Assembly: GCA_026706385.1 (NCBI GenBank) | Contig: JAPOYV010000114.1 | Coordinates: 1-64,000 of the forward strand | Source: Gammaproteobacteria bacterium | GTDB taxonomy: Bacteria > Pseudomonadota > Gammaproteobacteria > Pseudomonadales > Azotimanducaceae | DNA length: 64,000 bases | Reading direction: 5' to 3' | Part shown: one piece after another, positions 1-8,106 of the stretch | Numbering within the stretch: position 1 is the stretch's first letter | Layout: the number at the start of each line of letters is the position of its first letter | Notes under the pieces: model-generated | The model's database searches: none | What the model saw: only the letters and a program-made list of their open reading frames with translations | What the model was told of the DNA's origin: nothing | Position numbers and translations under genes: made by a program

Positions 1-245
1 AGCTCGGGATCCTGCTCCGGACGGTGGTGCTCGATATGGCAGCCCCGGCACAGCACTTCGCAGTTTCCACGGTCGAAGCATCGCCGCTCCGCTTCCTCGG
101 GCGAGTCGGCATCCGCCAGTCTGTCGCGGTGGTGGACCTCGAGCGCGCTGCCGACCGCGCCGCACCGCTCGCACCGCTCGCCACGCTCCACGATGATGCC
201 GGCGCGGAACCGGCGCCATCGCGCCGTCTGTCTCGGGCCGCTCAC
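1..245 (-). CDS. HNH endonuclease, phage type (partial, 3' end outside window)
   Basis: This small phage nuclease gene usually sits beside the terminase and assists DNA packaging and cos cleavage. The frame opens with GTG at 245-243, overlapping the terminase stop (244-242) in a GTGA junction, and runs off the window after 81 codons. The visible protein has a CxxC pair (CERC), a HH doublet (EVHHRD), then N-C-EVLC-xx-CH (near residues 63-72), the layout of a zinc-stabilised HNH/ββα-metal fold. It is the last visible gene of the leftward structural cassette, and the GTGA overlap suggests translational coupling to the terminase. Family assignment is firm; the role in packaging is inferred from position. 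Confidence 0.8.
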   Translation of the reverse strand, partial: MSGPRQTARWRRFRAGIIVERGERCERCGAVGSALEVHHRDRLADADSPEEAERRCFDRGNCEVLCRGCHIEHHRPEQDPE

Positions 246-1672
246 AGTTCGTAGACCACGGCCTGACGCCCCGTCGGCGCTCGCGCCCGCCGGCGTTCGG
301 CTTCCCCGGCGGCCAGCACCAGCGCGGCGGCCACGTCGTCGCGCGCCGTGTTGTTCGACCCGTCCCGCTTGATGAGCCTGACGTTCCCCGAATCGTCCGG
401 CTTGACCAGTGCGGCCGACAGCGAAGCCGTGATGAGTCCGACGCTTTCTCCGCGGCACGACAGCGGCCCGTCCTTCGCCCACTTCCGCAGGGCGCGGATG
501 TCGAAGCCGGCTTCCGACCATCGCGTCTGCCGGGACTTCACCCGGCAGCGCGGCTTGGAGTCCAGAAGCTCGTGGATGCGGAAGCGGTCGCAGACCACGA
601 CCGAAGGATCGCCCCACATGTCGGCTATCGCACTGGTGAGCATGGCGACCGGCGGCACCCGCAAGCCTTCGGCGACCATCAGCCGGCCAGTGGCCTGCAG
701 TTTCCGGTAGGTGCCCGCCGGCACCCGGTCCCGCTTTTCCTGAGCTTCAAGATCGGGCACGCCGGGCGCGACGGCCACGGCCTCCAGCCGGCCCGACGGC
801 CACATGGCGACTGCCGCCGACCAGGCGCGGCCGCCCCCGAGGTCGATGCCGACCGCCGGCTTGCCCGCCGGCAGGGCTTCGGCGCGCCGGCGTGTCCGCT
901 GCCAGTCGTCCACGTCCAGCAACATGGTCGACTCGTCGGCGCTCGGCACGTTGAGCCGGTAGGACATGAAGCGCGCCCGCAGGCGGGAGTCGCGGCGCGC
1001 CGTGTCGCGTTCCTCCAGGAGCTTGGCGCGGAACTTGGCATCGATGTTCGACAGCGGGTTGCACCGCCGGATTTCCGGCCATTGGTCCCAGCGGTCGCGG
1101 TCGCCGCACAACGCCTGCACGTACTGCGAGCCGTGCGACCCGTCCCGGATGATTTCATGCCACCAGCCGTCGAACGCCGGCGCGAGGGTGCCGATGAGTA
1201 CCGCCTTCAGCGGACTGCCGGGCTTTCCCTTCGCGGTGTCGATGGCGTCCCAAAGTAGCTGTCCGCCGTTGACTTCCCAGGCCCCGGGTTCGTCGCAGAT
1301 CGCGTAGGGGCAGTTCACCAGCCCCATCGCCGTCTTGCCGTTGGAGCCGATTACACGCAAGCGCGTCCCGGTGTCCGGGTGCGTGATCGCGCAGCGGGTC
1401 GCGCTGTCGAGGAACCGGTACTCGCCCGTTGGCTCCAACCACGACCTGGCGAAGCGGAAGACGATGCGCGCCTGTTCGATGGATGCCGCGCACAACACCG
1501 ACTCGGTACCGGCGACGAACAGCCGGTCGGTCGGCGTCAGGACGCGGGCGACGAGGTGGCCGGCCAGCGCGGACTTGCCGTTGCCGCGCGGTATCGACAG
1601 GGCGGCCGTGTCAACGTAGGGGTCGGTGGCTTCCCTGATGAACTGCCGCTGGAAGGGTCGCAACTGGAGCAT
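242..1672 (-). CDS. Phage terminase large subunit
   Basis: This is the ATP-driven DNA packaging motor and headful/cos nuclease of a tailed-phage-like particle, 476 residues. The N-terminal ATPase half has a Walker A (PRGNGKS, residues 28-34) and a Walker B followed by the catalytic carboxylate (YAICDEPG, D127/E128). The C-terminal RNase-H-like nuclease half shows acidic residues in the expected spacing: GIDLGGG (D277), VVCDRF (D362) and ARDDVA (D445/D446). It lies downstream of the portal gene with an 89-base gap and overlaps the HNH gene. No small terminase subunit is seen in the window; it may lie to the left. Confidence 0.92.
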   Translation of the reverse strand: MLQLRPFQRQFIREATDPYVDTAALSIPRGNGKSALAGHLVARVLTPTDRLFVAGTESVLCAASIEQARIVFRFARSWLEPTGEYRFLDSATRCAITHPDTGTRLRVIGSNGKTAMGLVNCPYAICDEPGAWEVNGGQLLWDAIDTAKGKPGSPLKAVLIGTLAPAFDGWWHEIIRDGSHGSQYVQALCGDRDRWDQWPEIRRCNPLSNIDAKFRAKLLEERDTARRDSRLRARFMSYRLNVPSADESTMLLDVDDWQRTRRRAEALPAGKPAVGIDLGGGRAWSAAVAMWPSGRLEAVAVAPGVPDLEAQEKRDRVPAGTYRKLQATGRLMVAEGLRVPPVAMLTSAIADMWGDPSVVVCDRFRIHELLDSKPRCRVKSRQTRWSEAGFDIRALRKWAKDGPLSCRGESVGLITASLSAALVKPDDSGNVRLIKRDGSNNTARDDVAAALVLAAGEAERRRARAPTGRQAVVYEL

Positions 1673-1761
1673 GACGGATTACACAGAGCAGAACCCCGGC
1701 GATAGCCCCCCCTTGGAGGTTCCCGAAGGGGGCGGAGAGGGGTGCCCCCATGCCTTCGCGG

Positions 1762-2844
1762 TCAGTCCGCCGTGTCGGCCATGAAGCCGGCGAGCTTCAA
1801 CGCCTGCTCGGCATCGACGCCACTCTCGGCGGCGGCTGCCAGAGCCTGCACGATGGCGAGCGCGGCGCGTGCCCGTCCGGCGGTGTCCGATGCGTGGATG
1901 GACTCGGTGTCCAGCGTCACAGGGGTATCGAGCTTCGCGCTCAGTTCGGCGGCGATCCGCCTGGCGAACGGGTCGAGACTGCCGTATGCGAACTGTCGAT
2001 AGCCTTCCCTTCGTGCCGTGCCGTCCGCTGTTTCGTGGATCATCGACGGGCTGATGCCGCACGCCTGAATGATGGACAGGGACACGGCGTCGCGCACGGT
2101 CGGCAGGCTCGCGGGATAGTTGGCGCCGAAGCGGTGGGCCTGCCATTCGGAACGTACGGACGTGGTGCGGTCCTCGCTGACTTTGTACGGCGACTCCACC
2201 AGATGCACCTTGCCGCGCGATTTCCTGATGCGCTCGGCGAGATTGGCAAAGAAGCCGTCCTCGGGCGGGTCGCTTGTCGGGATGAGCGAGCCGACCGGCG
2301 ACCCGGCCTCGTCGCCTAGCGCGCGCTCCAGTTCGCCGGCGAGCTTCGCGGTCGCGGGCGAGTTGGCGATGGGCGAAACGCCGCGCCAAGGACGGCGCGG
2401 GTCCGTGGCCCACATGAAATGGCAGGCGGCGGTGGCCGGCAGCACCCGCGTCCTCGTGTTCGTCGGGCCGTAGTGCGTGACGCGGTACGACCAGGACTCG
2501 GGCACGTGCGTACCGCCGCGAACGTCGAAGTCGCCGGCGACCGACAGCCTCGGCGCCATCATCGCGTCGTCGTACTCGACGGCGAAGACGAGCTCCCCCC
2601 GCCTGACGCACCAGCGGCCTATCAGGCTGAGCACGTCGGGGGTGACGGTACGGGCGAGGCCGGCGGGTTCCACCCGGCACGCGGCCAGCGAGTCGGCGTA
2701 GATGCGCGCGCACGATTCGAGCGCGGCCACGCCCAGGATCGTGTTCTTGGTGCCCTCGGCGGTGGCGAGGTCGCCGCTCAAGAGTTGCAACGTGTACCCG
2801 TCCAACGCCTCGCGCCGCTCGGGCCTCCGGGCGAACGGCCACAT
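1762..2844 (-). CDS. Phage portal protein, HK97-type
   Basis: The portal forms the dodecameric ring at the capsid vertex through which DNA enters. ATG at 2844-2842 overlaps the TGA of the adaptor gene (2846-2844) in a TGATG junction; this fixes the start, although the frame stays open much further upstream without protein-like sequence. The 360-residue product begins MWPFARRPERRE. It contains portal-like stretches such as a phospho-ring start (TKNTILGVAALESCARIYADS), HFMWATDPRRPWRGVSPI and a C-terminal GISPSMIH segment. Length is near the usual 350-450. Its order after protease and adaptor is reversed relative to the standard HK97 cassette. Confidence 0.88.
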   Translation of the reverse strand: MWPFARRPERREALDGYTLQLLSGDLATAEGTKNTILGVAALESCARIYADSLAACRVEPAGLARTVTPDVLSLIGRWCVRRGELVFAVEYDDAMMAPRLSVAGDFDVRGGTHVPESWSYRVTHYGPTNTRTRVLPATAACHFMWATDPRRPWRGVSPIANSPATAKLAGELERALGDEAGSPVGSLIPTSDPPEDGFFANLAERIRKSRGKVHLVESPYKVSEDRTTSVRSEWQAHRFGANYPASLPTVRDAVSLSIIQACGISPSMIHETADGTARREGYRQFAYGSLDPFARRIAAELSAKLDTPVTLDTESIHASDTAGRARAALAIVQALAAAAESGVDAEQALKLAGFMADTAD

Positions 2845-3422
2845 CAGCCGATCACCTGAGTATCGGCGCGGACGGCGAACCGCCTGACCGCCGCCCGCAC
2901 GTTCGGCTTGGCGAGCGGTCGGCCGCCGGTGCCGCGTTCGCCCTGCCCGCTTCTGAACCGCCACATCGCGAGGCTCAGGACGGCCTCCTGTATCGCGTAG
3001 CGGCCTTGCGCCGGGTCGGAGTGGTAGGACACCCGCGCTTCCCCGTTCGCCAGCGTGCCGCCGAGATACACGTCGTAGCGGCCTCTCAGGCGCACGTCCG
3101 CCGCCGGGATCTCCGTCTCCGCGTCGCCTGCAACGACGAACACGCGCGGCTTGTCCTCGTCCACCACGCTCGCGGGCGCGGACAGCCGCATCCGGCGTTC
3201 GAGGGAGTCGTACCAGTCGTGCCGTTCCTGCTTGGCCAGCCCCATGCCGAGCGCGGCGGCGACCTCCTCGACGGCGGCGTTGTACGCCCGCCCGAGCGCG
3301 TCTTCGTGGTCCCTGTTGGATGCGTCCAGCCCGGCGGCGCGGCGCAGCGTCGGCATGTCGATGCCGTCGTAGGTGTACGACTCGCACTCGGTGCGCCCGA
3401 GGATCGGGAGCCCTACAGCCAC
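2844..3422 (-). CDS. Phage head-tail adaptor (gp6-like connector)
   Basis: This 192-residue protein probably forms the adaptor ring that docks beneath the portal. It starts with GTG at 3422 and overlaps the last ten bases of the protease gene. The sequence is helix-rich at the start (MPTLRRAAGLDASNRDHEDALGRAYN), then has a beta-rich region and a helical segment RYAIQEAVLSLAMWRFR that resembles the helical bundle of gp6/phiE125 gp8 connectors. No diagnostic motif is visible, so the call rests mainly on size, helix content and its place between protease and portal. Confidence 0.6.
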   Translation of the reverse strand: MAVGLPILGRTECESYTYDGIDMPTLRRAAGLDASNRDHEDALGRAYNAAVEEVAAALGMGLAKQERHDWYDSLERRMRLSAPASVVDEDKPRVFVVAGDAETEIPAADVRLRGRYDVYLGGTLANGEARVSYHSDPAQGRYAIQEAVLSLAMWRFRSGQGERGTGGRPLAKPNVRAAVRRFAVRADTQVIG

Positions 3423-3895
3423 AGGACGGCGCTCCGCTTCCAGGGTGGCAGTTGCGACCGCCGGACTTCGGCAGAGTTGCCGTATGCGGCATCGTCAACG
3501 AGGCCCGCGCCGACCAGGCGGGCCGCGCGGATTTCGCGCAAACCGTCCCGGCGCCCCTCGTCGATGGCGACGAACTCGGCAGAGAAGCCGCGCAAGGTGC
3601 CGTTACGCACCATGACGGCAGCGTCGCGCCCCGCCGTGGTGTCGGGAAGGTCGAAGGCGATACGAACGTCCCGGCCTTCCAACAGCGGCGTACAGCGCAT
3701 TACAGGGCGCTTGCGGTCATGCGCGAGATTCAGGACAACGCCATCGTCGGGCCAACTCAGCGAGCCGGGCGCGAAGACTTCCCGGCGGTCGCGGGCGCGT
3801 TCCCCGTAGGTGAGCAGGACGCCCGACAAGTGGCCGGGCGAGAGCCGGGCTTGGTCGGCCCGGTACTCGATGGCGCAACGAATCTCGATGTTCAT
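3413..3895 (-). CDS. HK97-family prohead protease (peptidase S78)
   Basis: This serine protease matures the prohead by cleaving scaffold domains. ATG at 3895-3893 overlaps the TGA of the preceding NTPase gene (3894-3892), which supports this start over a longer upstream reading. The 160-residue protein has the family signature: an LSGVLLTYGE opening strand, FAPGSL, LNLAHDRKRP with the probable catalytic His59, and LRGFSAEF with the probable catalytic Ser105. An EIRAARLVGAGLVDDAAYG segment matches the usual EVSLVxxPAxPxA region. It is followed by adaptor and portal. Confidence 0.88.
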   Translation of the reverse strand: MNIEIRCAIEYRADQARLSPGHLSGVLLTYGERARDRREVFAPGSLSWPDDGVVLNLAHDRKRPVMRCTPLLEGRDVRIAFDLPDTTAGRDAAVMVRNGTLRGFSAEFVAIDEGRRDGLREIRAARLVGAGLVDDAAYGNSAEVRRSQLPPWKRSAVLWL

Positions 3896-4329
3896 GGTCG
3901 AAGCCTCGCGTACCAGCGGGCGATGGCGCTCTCGCACTGTGCGGACAACTGCCCGGTCACCGCGTCGGCGAGCCTGGCGGCCACCACGTCGCGGCCCGGG
4001 TCGAATACGCGCTCGCTTGCGCCGTCGCCGAGCAGATCAAGCAGGAAGCGCCGGCGCTCGGGATCCCCGTCCGAGTTGGTCAGCACGACGGACATGTCGC
4101 GGTTGACCGCCCCGGTCACGACCGCGCGCCTGACGTACTCGGCGAGCGGCAGAATCCAGTCGGGACGCACCGGATAGCGACCGTCGCCAGCGCGCTCGAG
4201 CAGCAGCAGCGCGACAACGATGGACTGGAAGTCGGCGGCGACCGCCGGACCTTCCAGTTGGGCGAGCAGTTGCCGCGCGAGTTGCGACTTGCCCGCGCCG
4301 GCAGGGCCGCTCAGCAGGACGCCCGCCAC
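3892..4329 (-). CDS. Small P-loop NTPase embedded in the capsid cassette
   Basis: A 145-residue protein with a clear Walker A (GPAGAGKS, residues 8-15) and a QSIVVALLLLE helix. A possible Walker B/sensor strand, MSVVLTNSDGDPERR, follows near residues 79-93. It starts with GTG at 4329, six bases after the capsid stop, and overlaps the protease by ATGA, so it is embedded in one translationally coupled block. The family is an AAA/P-loop NTPase; its substrate is unknown. A kinase-like or assembly-chaperone role is possible. It is not a canonical HK97 morphogenesis gene. Confidence 0.7.
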   Translation of the reverse strand: MAGVLLSGPAGAGKSQLARQLLAQLEGPAVAADFQSIVVALLLLERAGDGRYPVRPDWILPLAEYVRRAVVTGAVNRDMSVVLTNSDGDPERRRFLLDLLGDGASERVFDPGRDVVAARLADAVTGQLSAQCESAIARWYARLRP

Positions 4330-4335
4330 GGTCGG

Positions 4336-5619
4336 TCAGTCGGCGACGAACTTGACGCGCGCGAAGTTGGAAGCGCGCGGGAGGGCGAAGTTCCAATAGT
4401 GCGAGAGGGTCAGCAGCACCTGGCCGGACTTCGCCGCCGTGTACGGGTCGCGGATGAGGCTCGCGCTGTTCCAGACCGCCGCCACGCCGGCCCCGGCGAG
4501 GCCCCGGGCGCGTCCGACGAACGCGCCCCAGTCGCCCGCCTCCGTCGCCGTTTCGATGTCGCCGCGCACCGAACACGCCAGCCCGTTGGCCCGGAGGAAG
4601 GCGAGCAGCGTCTGGTTCTCGGCGGCGGCGTTCGCGATCGTGCCGGCCCACAGGTTGTGGGCGCCGACCGTCAGCACGCAACGCAGGTCCGAAGTCATGC
4701 TCGCGTGCTTGCCGTCCACCAGCCCGAGGAACGCGGCCAGCGTCTCCGCGGCCTTGATCTTGTCCGCCTGCTTGATCTGCGCGTCCACCACGCCGGCGGC
4801 CGTCGTGAGGCCGGCGATGTCGGCGGTGTTCTTGTCCGACCCGGCGTCGCCGACGAACACGGCCCGGTCGACGCCTTCCGTGAGCGCCGCCGACAGGTCG
4901 CGCCTGAGCGCGCCTTCGAGGTCGGGAATCCGCAGCCGGTCCTCCTCGTTGAAGGTCAGGTGGACGGCGTTCCGCGTCGGCTTGATGTCGGTGACGCCGA
5001 TCGTCCACGCCGCCTCCACGGCGTCTTCGGACTTGGCGCGCTGCGCGGCGCTCGCCCCCGCCGTGGTCACCGGGTAGGCCGCGACGCCCGCGCCGACGGA
5101 ATCGAACGTGACCCCGACCCGCATGGCCGCCGTGTCCGAGAACAACCTATCGAGCCAGCGTTTTTGGCTCTCGGCGGTGTCGACCGCCGTCTGCGCCCGG
5201 TCCTCGACGTTGCGTTGCCGGACTTCGGGAGGAGGCGCGAGCAGTTCCAGCGGAAACGCGGCGACCGCCTGCAGTTCGACCGCCGCGTTGTACTCGGCTT
5301 CCCGACCGTCGACCGCGCGCTGCTCGATCGCGGCGGCGACGTAGTTGCCGAGCCGGATGGACTCGCGCAGTTCCCGGCGCTCGCGCGCTTCGGCATCCTC
5401 GCCCTCGGGCTGGTTCGGAAACTCGCGGGCGCGCTGTTCCGCGTCCCGAGCCTCCACCAGTTCGGCGGCGCGGATCTCGGTGTCGAACTGGCCCATGCGC
5501 GCGGTGATCGTCTCGACCTCGGTGCGTTCGTCGTCGGTCAGTTCGTCCTTGCCGACGAGGGCGGCGAGACGGCTCCGCTTTTCGGCCTGTTCCTGCTTCA
5601 GCTTGTCCGATTTCAGCAT
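4336..5619 (-). CDS. HK97-fold major capsid protein
   Basis: This 427-residue protein is the main shell subunit. Residues 1 to about 75 form a charged, heptad-rich coiled coil (start MLKSDKLKQEQAEKRSRLAA), typical of the delta/scaffold domain removed by the S78 protease. The remainder has HK97-family features: a central VGVTFDSVGAGVAAYPV, a spine-helix region LEGALRRDLSAALTEGVDRAVFVGD, and the C-terminal GRARGLAGAGVAAVWNSASLIRDPYT segment. A GGGAG ribosome-binding site lies just upstream of ATG 5619. It is the first gene of the leftward block, opposite to the usual portal-protease-capsid order. Confidence 0.9.
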   Translation of the reverse strand: MLKSDKLKQEQAEKRSRLAALVGKDELTDDERTEVETITARMGQFDTEIRAAELVEARDAEQRAREFPNQPEGEDAEARERRELRESIRLGNYVAAAIEQRAVDGREAEYNAAVELQAVAAFPLELLAPPPEVRQRNVEDRAQTAVDTAESQKRWLDRLFSDTAAMRVGVTFDSVGAGVAAYPVTTAGASAAQRAKSEDAVEAAWTIGVTDIKPTRNAVHLTFNEEDRLRIPDLEGALRRDLSAALTEGVDRAVFVGDAGSDKNTADIAGLTTAAGVVDAQIKQADKIKAAETLAAFLGLVDGKHASMTSDLRCVLTVGAHNLWAGTIANAAAENQTLLAFLRANGLACSVRGDIETATEAGDWGAFVGRARGLAGAGVAAVWNSASLIRDPYTAAKSGQVLLTLSHYWNFALPRASNFARVKFVAD

Positions 5620-5690
5620 CGGCGCTCCCGGTTGGTGGGTTTGGCCGAATAGTAGTGGATTTCGCCATGTGCGGGGCCATAATCGCCGCC

Positions 5691-5969
5691 ATGTCCGTGG
5701 TCACCGCTTGGCTGCCCGACCGGGCGCGCGTCACCGCCCGGGTGCTGCGTCCGGCGCCGGCAGGGGTGTACGGGACGGAGCGCACCGGCGACCTGCCGGA
5801 AGCGACGATGAGGCTTTCGCTGCCGATCACCCGGTCCACGTCCCGCGTCCGGGGCGGCGACTACATCGAGATTGGCGCGACCCGCTGGGAGCCGCCCCGC
5901 AAGCTGCAGGTCTATCAGGTGGAGACGCGGGACGGGCGCGTTGTGGTCAGCCTGACCGGACGCCGATGA
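5691..5969 (+). CDS. Small beta-rich protein between capsid and integrase, unknown function
   Basis: This 92-residue protein is encoded opposite to every other gene of the phage-like element. ATG 5691 is chosen; an in-frame ATG at 5655 would add 12 residues. The sequence alternates charged and hydrophobic residues (VTARVLR, MRLSLPIT, DYIEIGATRWE, KLQVYQVETRDGRVVVSL) as in a small beta-barrel or head-closure protein, but I recognise no family. Its last 23 bases overlap the integrase 3' end tail-to-tail. It could be a decoration protein, a regulator or a moron. Confidence 0.5.
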   Translation: MSVVTAWLPDRARVTARVLRPAPAGVYGTERTGDLPEATMRLSLPITRSTSRVRGGDYIEIGATRWEPPRKLQVYQVETRDGRVVVSLTGRR

Positions 5970-7167
5970 CGATGAAGTCGGCCCACTTCGCCATGACCGC
6001 GCGGCGGCGCTCGATGTAGTCGCTTCGCTTGTACGCCTGCTCGACGGCGTTGCCTATCTCGTGCGCCAGACACAGTTCGGCAAGCTCGCGGTCTATGCCC
6101 TGCTCACCGGCCCACGTGCGGAAGGACGCCCTGAATCCGTGCGGCGAACAGTTCCCGACACCAGCGGCCCGCAGGCTTTCGGACGCGCGAGCCGTCCGCA
6201 TCCGCGTGCCGTCCCTCGGCGACGGGAACACCAGCGGCCCTTGGCCGGATTCGCGGGCGCGTCGGAACACGTCCTTTGCGGCATCGGTCAGCGGCACATG
6301 ATGTTCGCGGTTCGCCTTCATGCGTTCCGCCGGTATGACCCAGATGTCGGATTCGATCTCGGCCCACGCCGCCCCGAAGGCTTCGCCGGCCCGCACTCCG
6401 GTCAGCACCATGAGTTCCAGCGCAAGCGCCCTGCTCAGGTAACGGCGGTCGGACTCGCCCCACTCGCGCACCTTCGCAACGGCGTTCGCGACCGCTTCGG
6501 GACGCAACGACTTGTGCGGCGTGTGCTTGAGCGGCTTCTTGGGCATTACGGCGGTTATGTCCTCGAAAGGATTGGTGGCCGTCCGAAGGCCGTTGACGAT
6601 TGCCCATCGCACCGCTTGCGTGAGCCTCATGCGGACTGCCCGCCCCATCGTCGGCGAGGGCAGGGACTGGATGGCGAGCAACGCTTCCCGCGCGGTGACC
6701 TCCGCTACTGGACGGGCCAAGAGTTCGGGCAGGTGTCGGCGGACTGCCAACCAGTCCCGCGTTTGGTTGGCCCGGGATGTCGGCTTCCACTCGGCACTAC
6801 GAAGGTTCACGACCTCGACTAGGCAATCGTCAACCGTCGCGGTGCCGGCGGCGATGCGTTCCTGCCGTGGCGGCCGCACGGCGGGTTTCGGTTGTCGCGG
6901 TCGGCGCGGATCAATGCCCACCTTCGACTTGTGCCAATTCTCCTCGGCGAGCTTCCGCGCATCGATGAGTCCGACCGCCGGGTAACCGCCGAGTCCGATG
7001 TTGGTGATCTTCCCCTGGATGAGCAGCCGTTGAGTCCAGGTTCTGGTGCCGGTCGGCAGGACGCGGAGCGCCAGACCGTGGCCGTTGCGACCGTCGCCCA
7101 AGGTGTACGTCCTTTTGAGGGGTTTCGCGCCTTCGCAGCGCGCCGGCGTGAGTGCCTTGGTTCTCAT
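5947..7167 (-). CDS. Tyrosine-type integrase (P4-like, DUF4102 arm domain)
   Basis: This recombinase integrates and excises the element. ATG 7167 is preferred because an AAGGA ribosome-binding site precedes it and the protein then starts MRTKALTPARCEGAKP, as DUF4102 integrases do. The 406 residues comprise an N-terminal arm-binding domain (TLGDGRNGHGLALRV), a SAM-like core-binding domain (about 110-210) and the catalytic domain. Catalytic residues visible are R259 (LTGVRAGEA), H343 and R346 (PHGFRAS), H369 (LAHEIG) and Y379 (EQAYKRSD). The gene lies at the right edge of the element, reading inward. Confidence 0.92.
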   Translation of the reverse strand: MRTKALTPARCEGAKPLKRTYTLGDGRNGHGLALRVLPTGTRTWTQRLLIQGKITNIGLGGYPAVGLIDARKLAEENWHKSKVGIDPRRPRQPKPAVRPPRQERIAAGTATVDDCLVEVVNLRSAEWKPTSRANQTRDWLAVRRHLPELLARPVAEVTAREALLAIQSLPSPTMGRAVRMRLTQAVRWAIVNGLRTATNPFEDITAVMPKKPLKHTPHKSLRPEAVANAVAKVREWGESDRRYLSRALALELMVLTGVRAGEAFGAAWAEIESDIWVIPAERMKANREHHVPLTDAAKDVFRRARESGQGPLVFPSPRDGTRMRTARASESLRAAGVGNCSPHGFRASFRTWAGEQGIDRELAELCLAHEIGNAVEQAYKRSDYIERRRAVMAKWADFIVIGVRSG

Positions 7168-7214
7168 GGTTGGGTTCCTTCCGTTTCGCGTGTTTTCGCG
7201 TGTGTTACTTTGGC

Positions 7215-7244
7215 TGGCGTCCACTGGCGTCCAGCGGCGTCTAA
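7215..7244. repeat. Three tandem 10-bp repeats upstream of the integrase
   Basis: The units TGGCGTCCAC (7215-7224), TGGCGTCCAG (7225-7234) and CGGCGTCTAA (7235-7244) sit 48-77 bases upstream of the integrase start, with a partial fourth unit GGCGTT after them. A 10-bp period places every copy on the same DNA face. Integrase arm sites, an excisionase site or an operator controlling integrase are all plausible; the function is inferred. Confidence 0.7.
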
Positions 7245-7258
7245 GGCGTTGATTATAA

Positions 7259-8077
7259 GGCGCGGACTGCCGTTTAGGTAGCTTCTACTACACGGTCCCG
7301 GACGGCCACAATCCCGCGGGTTTCTCGTTCAGCACCGCGCGCCGCCACGAGATCCTGGAGATCGCCCGCGCCGAGGGCTTGCTGATCGTGGAGGACGCCC
7401 CCTACGTCTACATCAGCTACGCCGAACGGTCGGAGCGGCCGCAGCCTTTCGTCGCCCTCGACGCGGCACGGACGGTACACCTGTTCACCGGCTCCAAGAT
7501 TGGGTTGCCGGGTCCGCGCGTGGGCTTCGCCTATTCGGAGGCGGTCGTCGAAATCGAGAACGGCGAACGGGCACCGCTCGCCGACCTCTTGCTCACCGAA
7601 GCCAGCGCCGACATCCTGTTCCACAACCCCCAGGCGCTCCGCTCGTTCGAGTCTCTTCTGTTCGACGAGGCGTTCCAACGCCGCGACTCCCTCTGGCCCG
7701 TGGCCGAGAAGAAGCTCGCTGTCTACCGCGAGAACCGGACGGTCTTGCTTGACGGACTTGAGGCCAAGTTAGGCGCTCACCCTGACCGGTTCCGCTGGAC
7801 GGAGCCGCAAGCCGGGTTCTTCAGCGTATTCACGTTCCTCGACCCCGATGTCACCACCGACGACGCGTTCGTTTCCAGGCTCGTTGCCGAGCACGGCGTC
7901 GTCGTGATTCCCATGTACGACTTCTACCCGCCTGATGCGCGGCGCCGCAACCCGCGGGCCGGGTTGAACCAGTTGCGCCTGTCGTTCTGCTTCACGGAAA
8001 GCGTTGGCAAGAAGCGCGTTGCGGACCTGACCGCGGCGGTCGCAGCGTTCGCCGACGCGGCGCTTGCGATCGGTTGA
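7259..8077 (+). pseudogene. 5'-truncated PLP-dependent class I/II aminotransferase
   Basis: Only the last 273 codons of a fold-type I aminotransferase remain. The frame opens just after a TAA at 7256 and begins to look like aminotransferase at about 7283 (FYYTVPDGHNPAGFSFS), with no proper start codon; TTG 7379 is internal. Visible landmarks are the NP.G loop (HNPAG), the cofactor Asp region (LIVEDAPYVYISY), the PLP lysine (FTGSKIGLPGPR) and the C-terminal substrate arginine region (NQLRLSFCF). The residues are like Aro8/2-aminoadipate or valine-pyruvate aminotransferases. The missing 5' half would lie beyond the phage-like element if that element inserted into this gene. Confidence 0.75.
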
Positions 8078-8106
8078 GATAGGGTCCTAGCGGACTGCTG
8101 GGGTCG

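Noticed and set aside
1762-3498. 578-residue reading for the portal
   Set aside because: Residues before MWPFARR come from the adaptor gene in another frame and are Arg-rich; the TGATG junction fixes the start at 2844.
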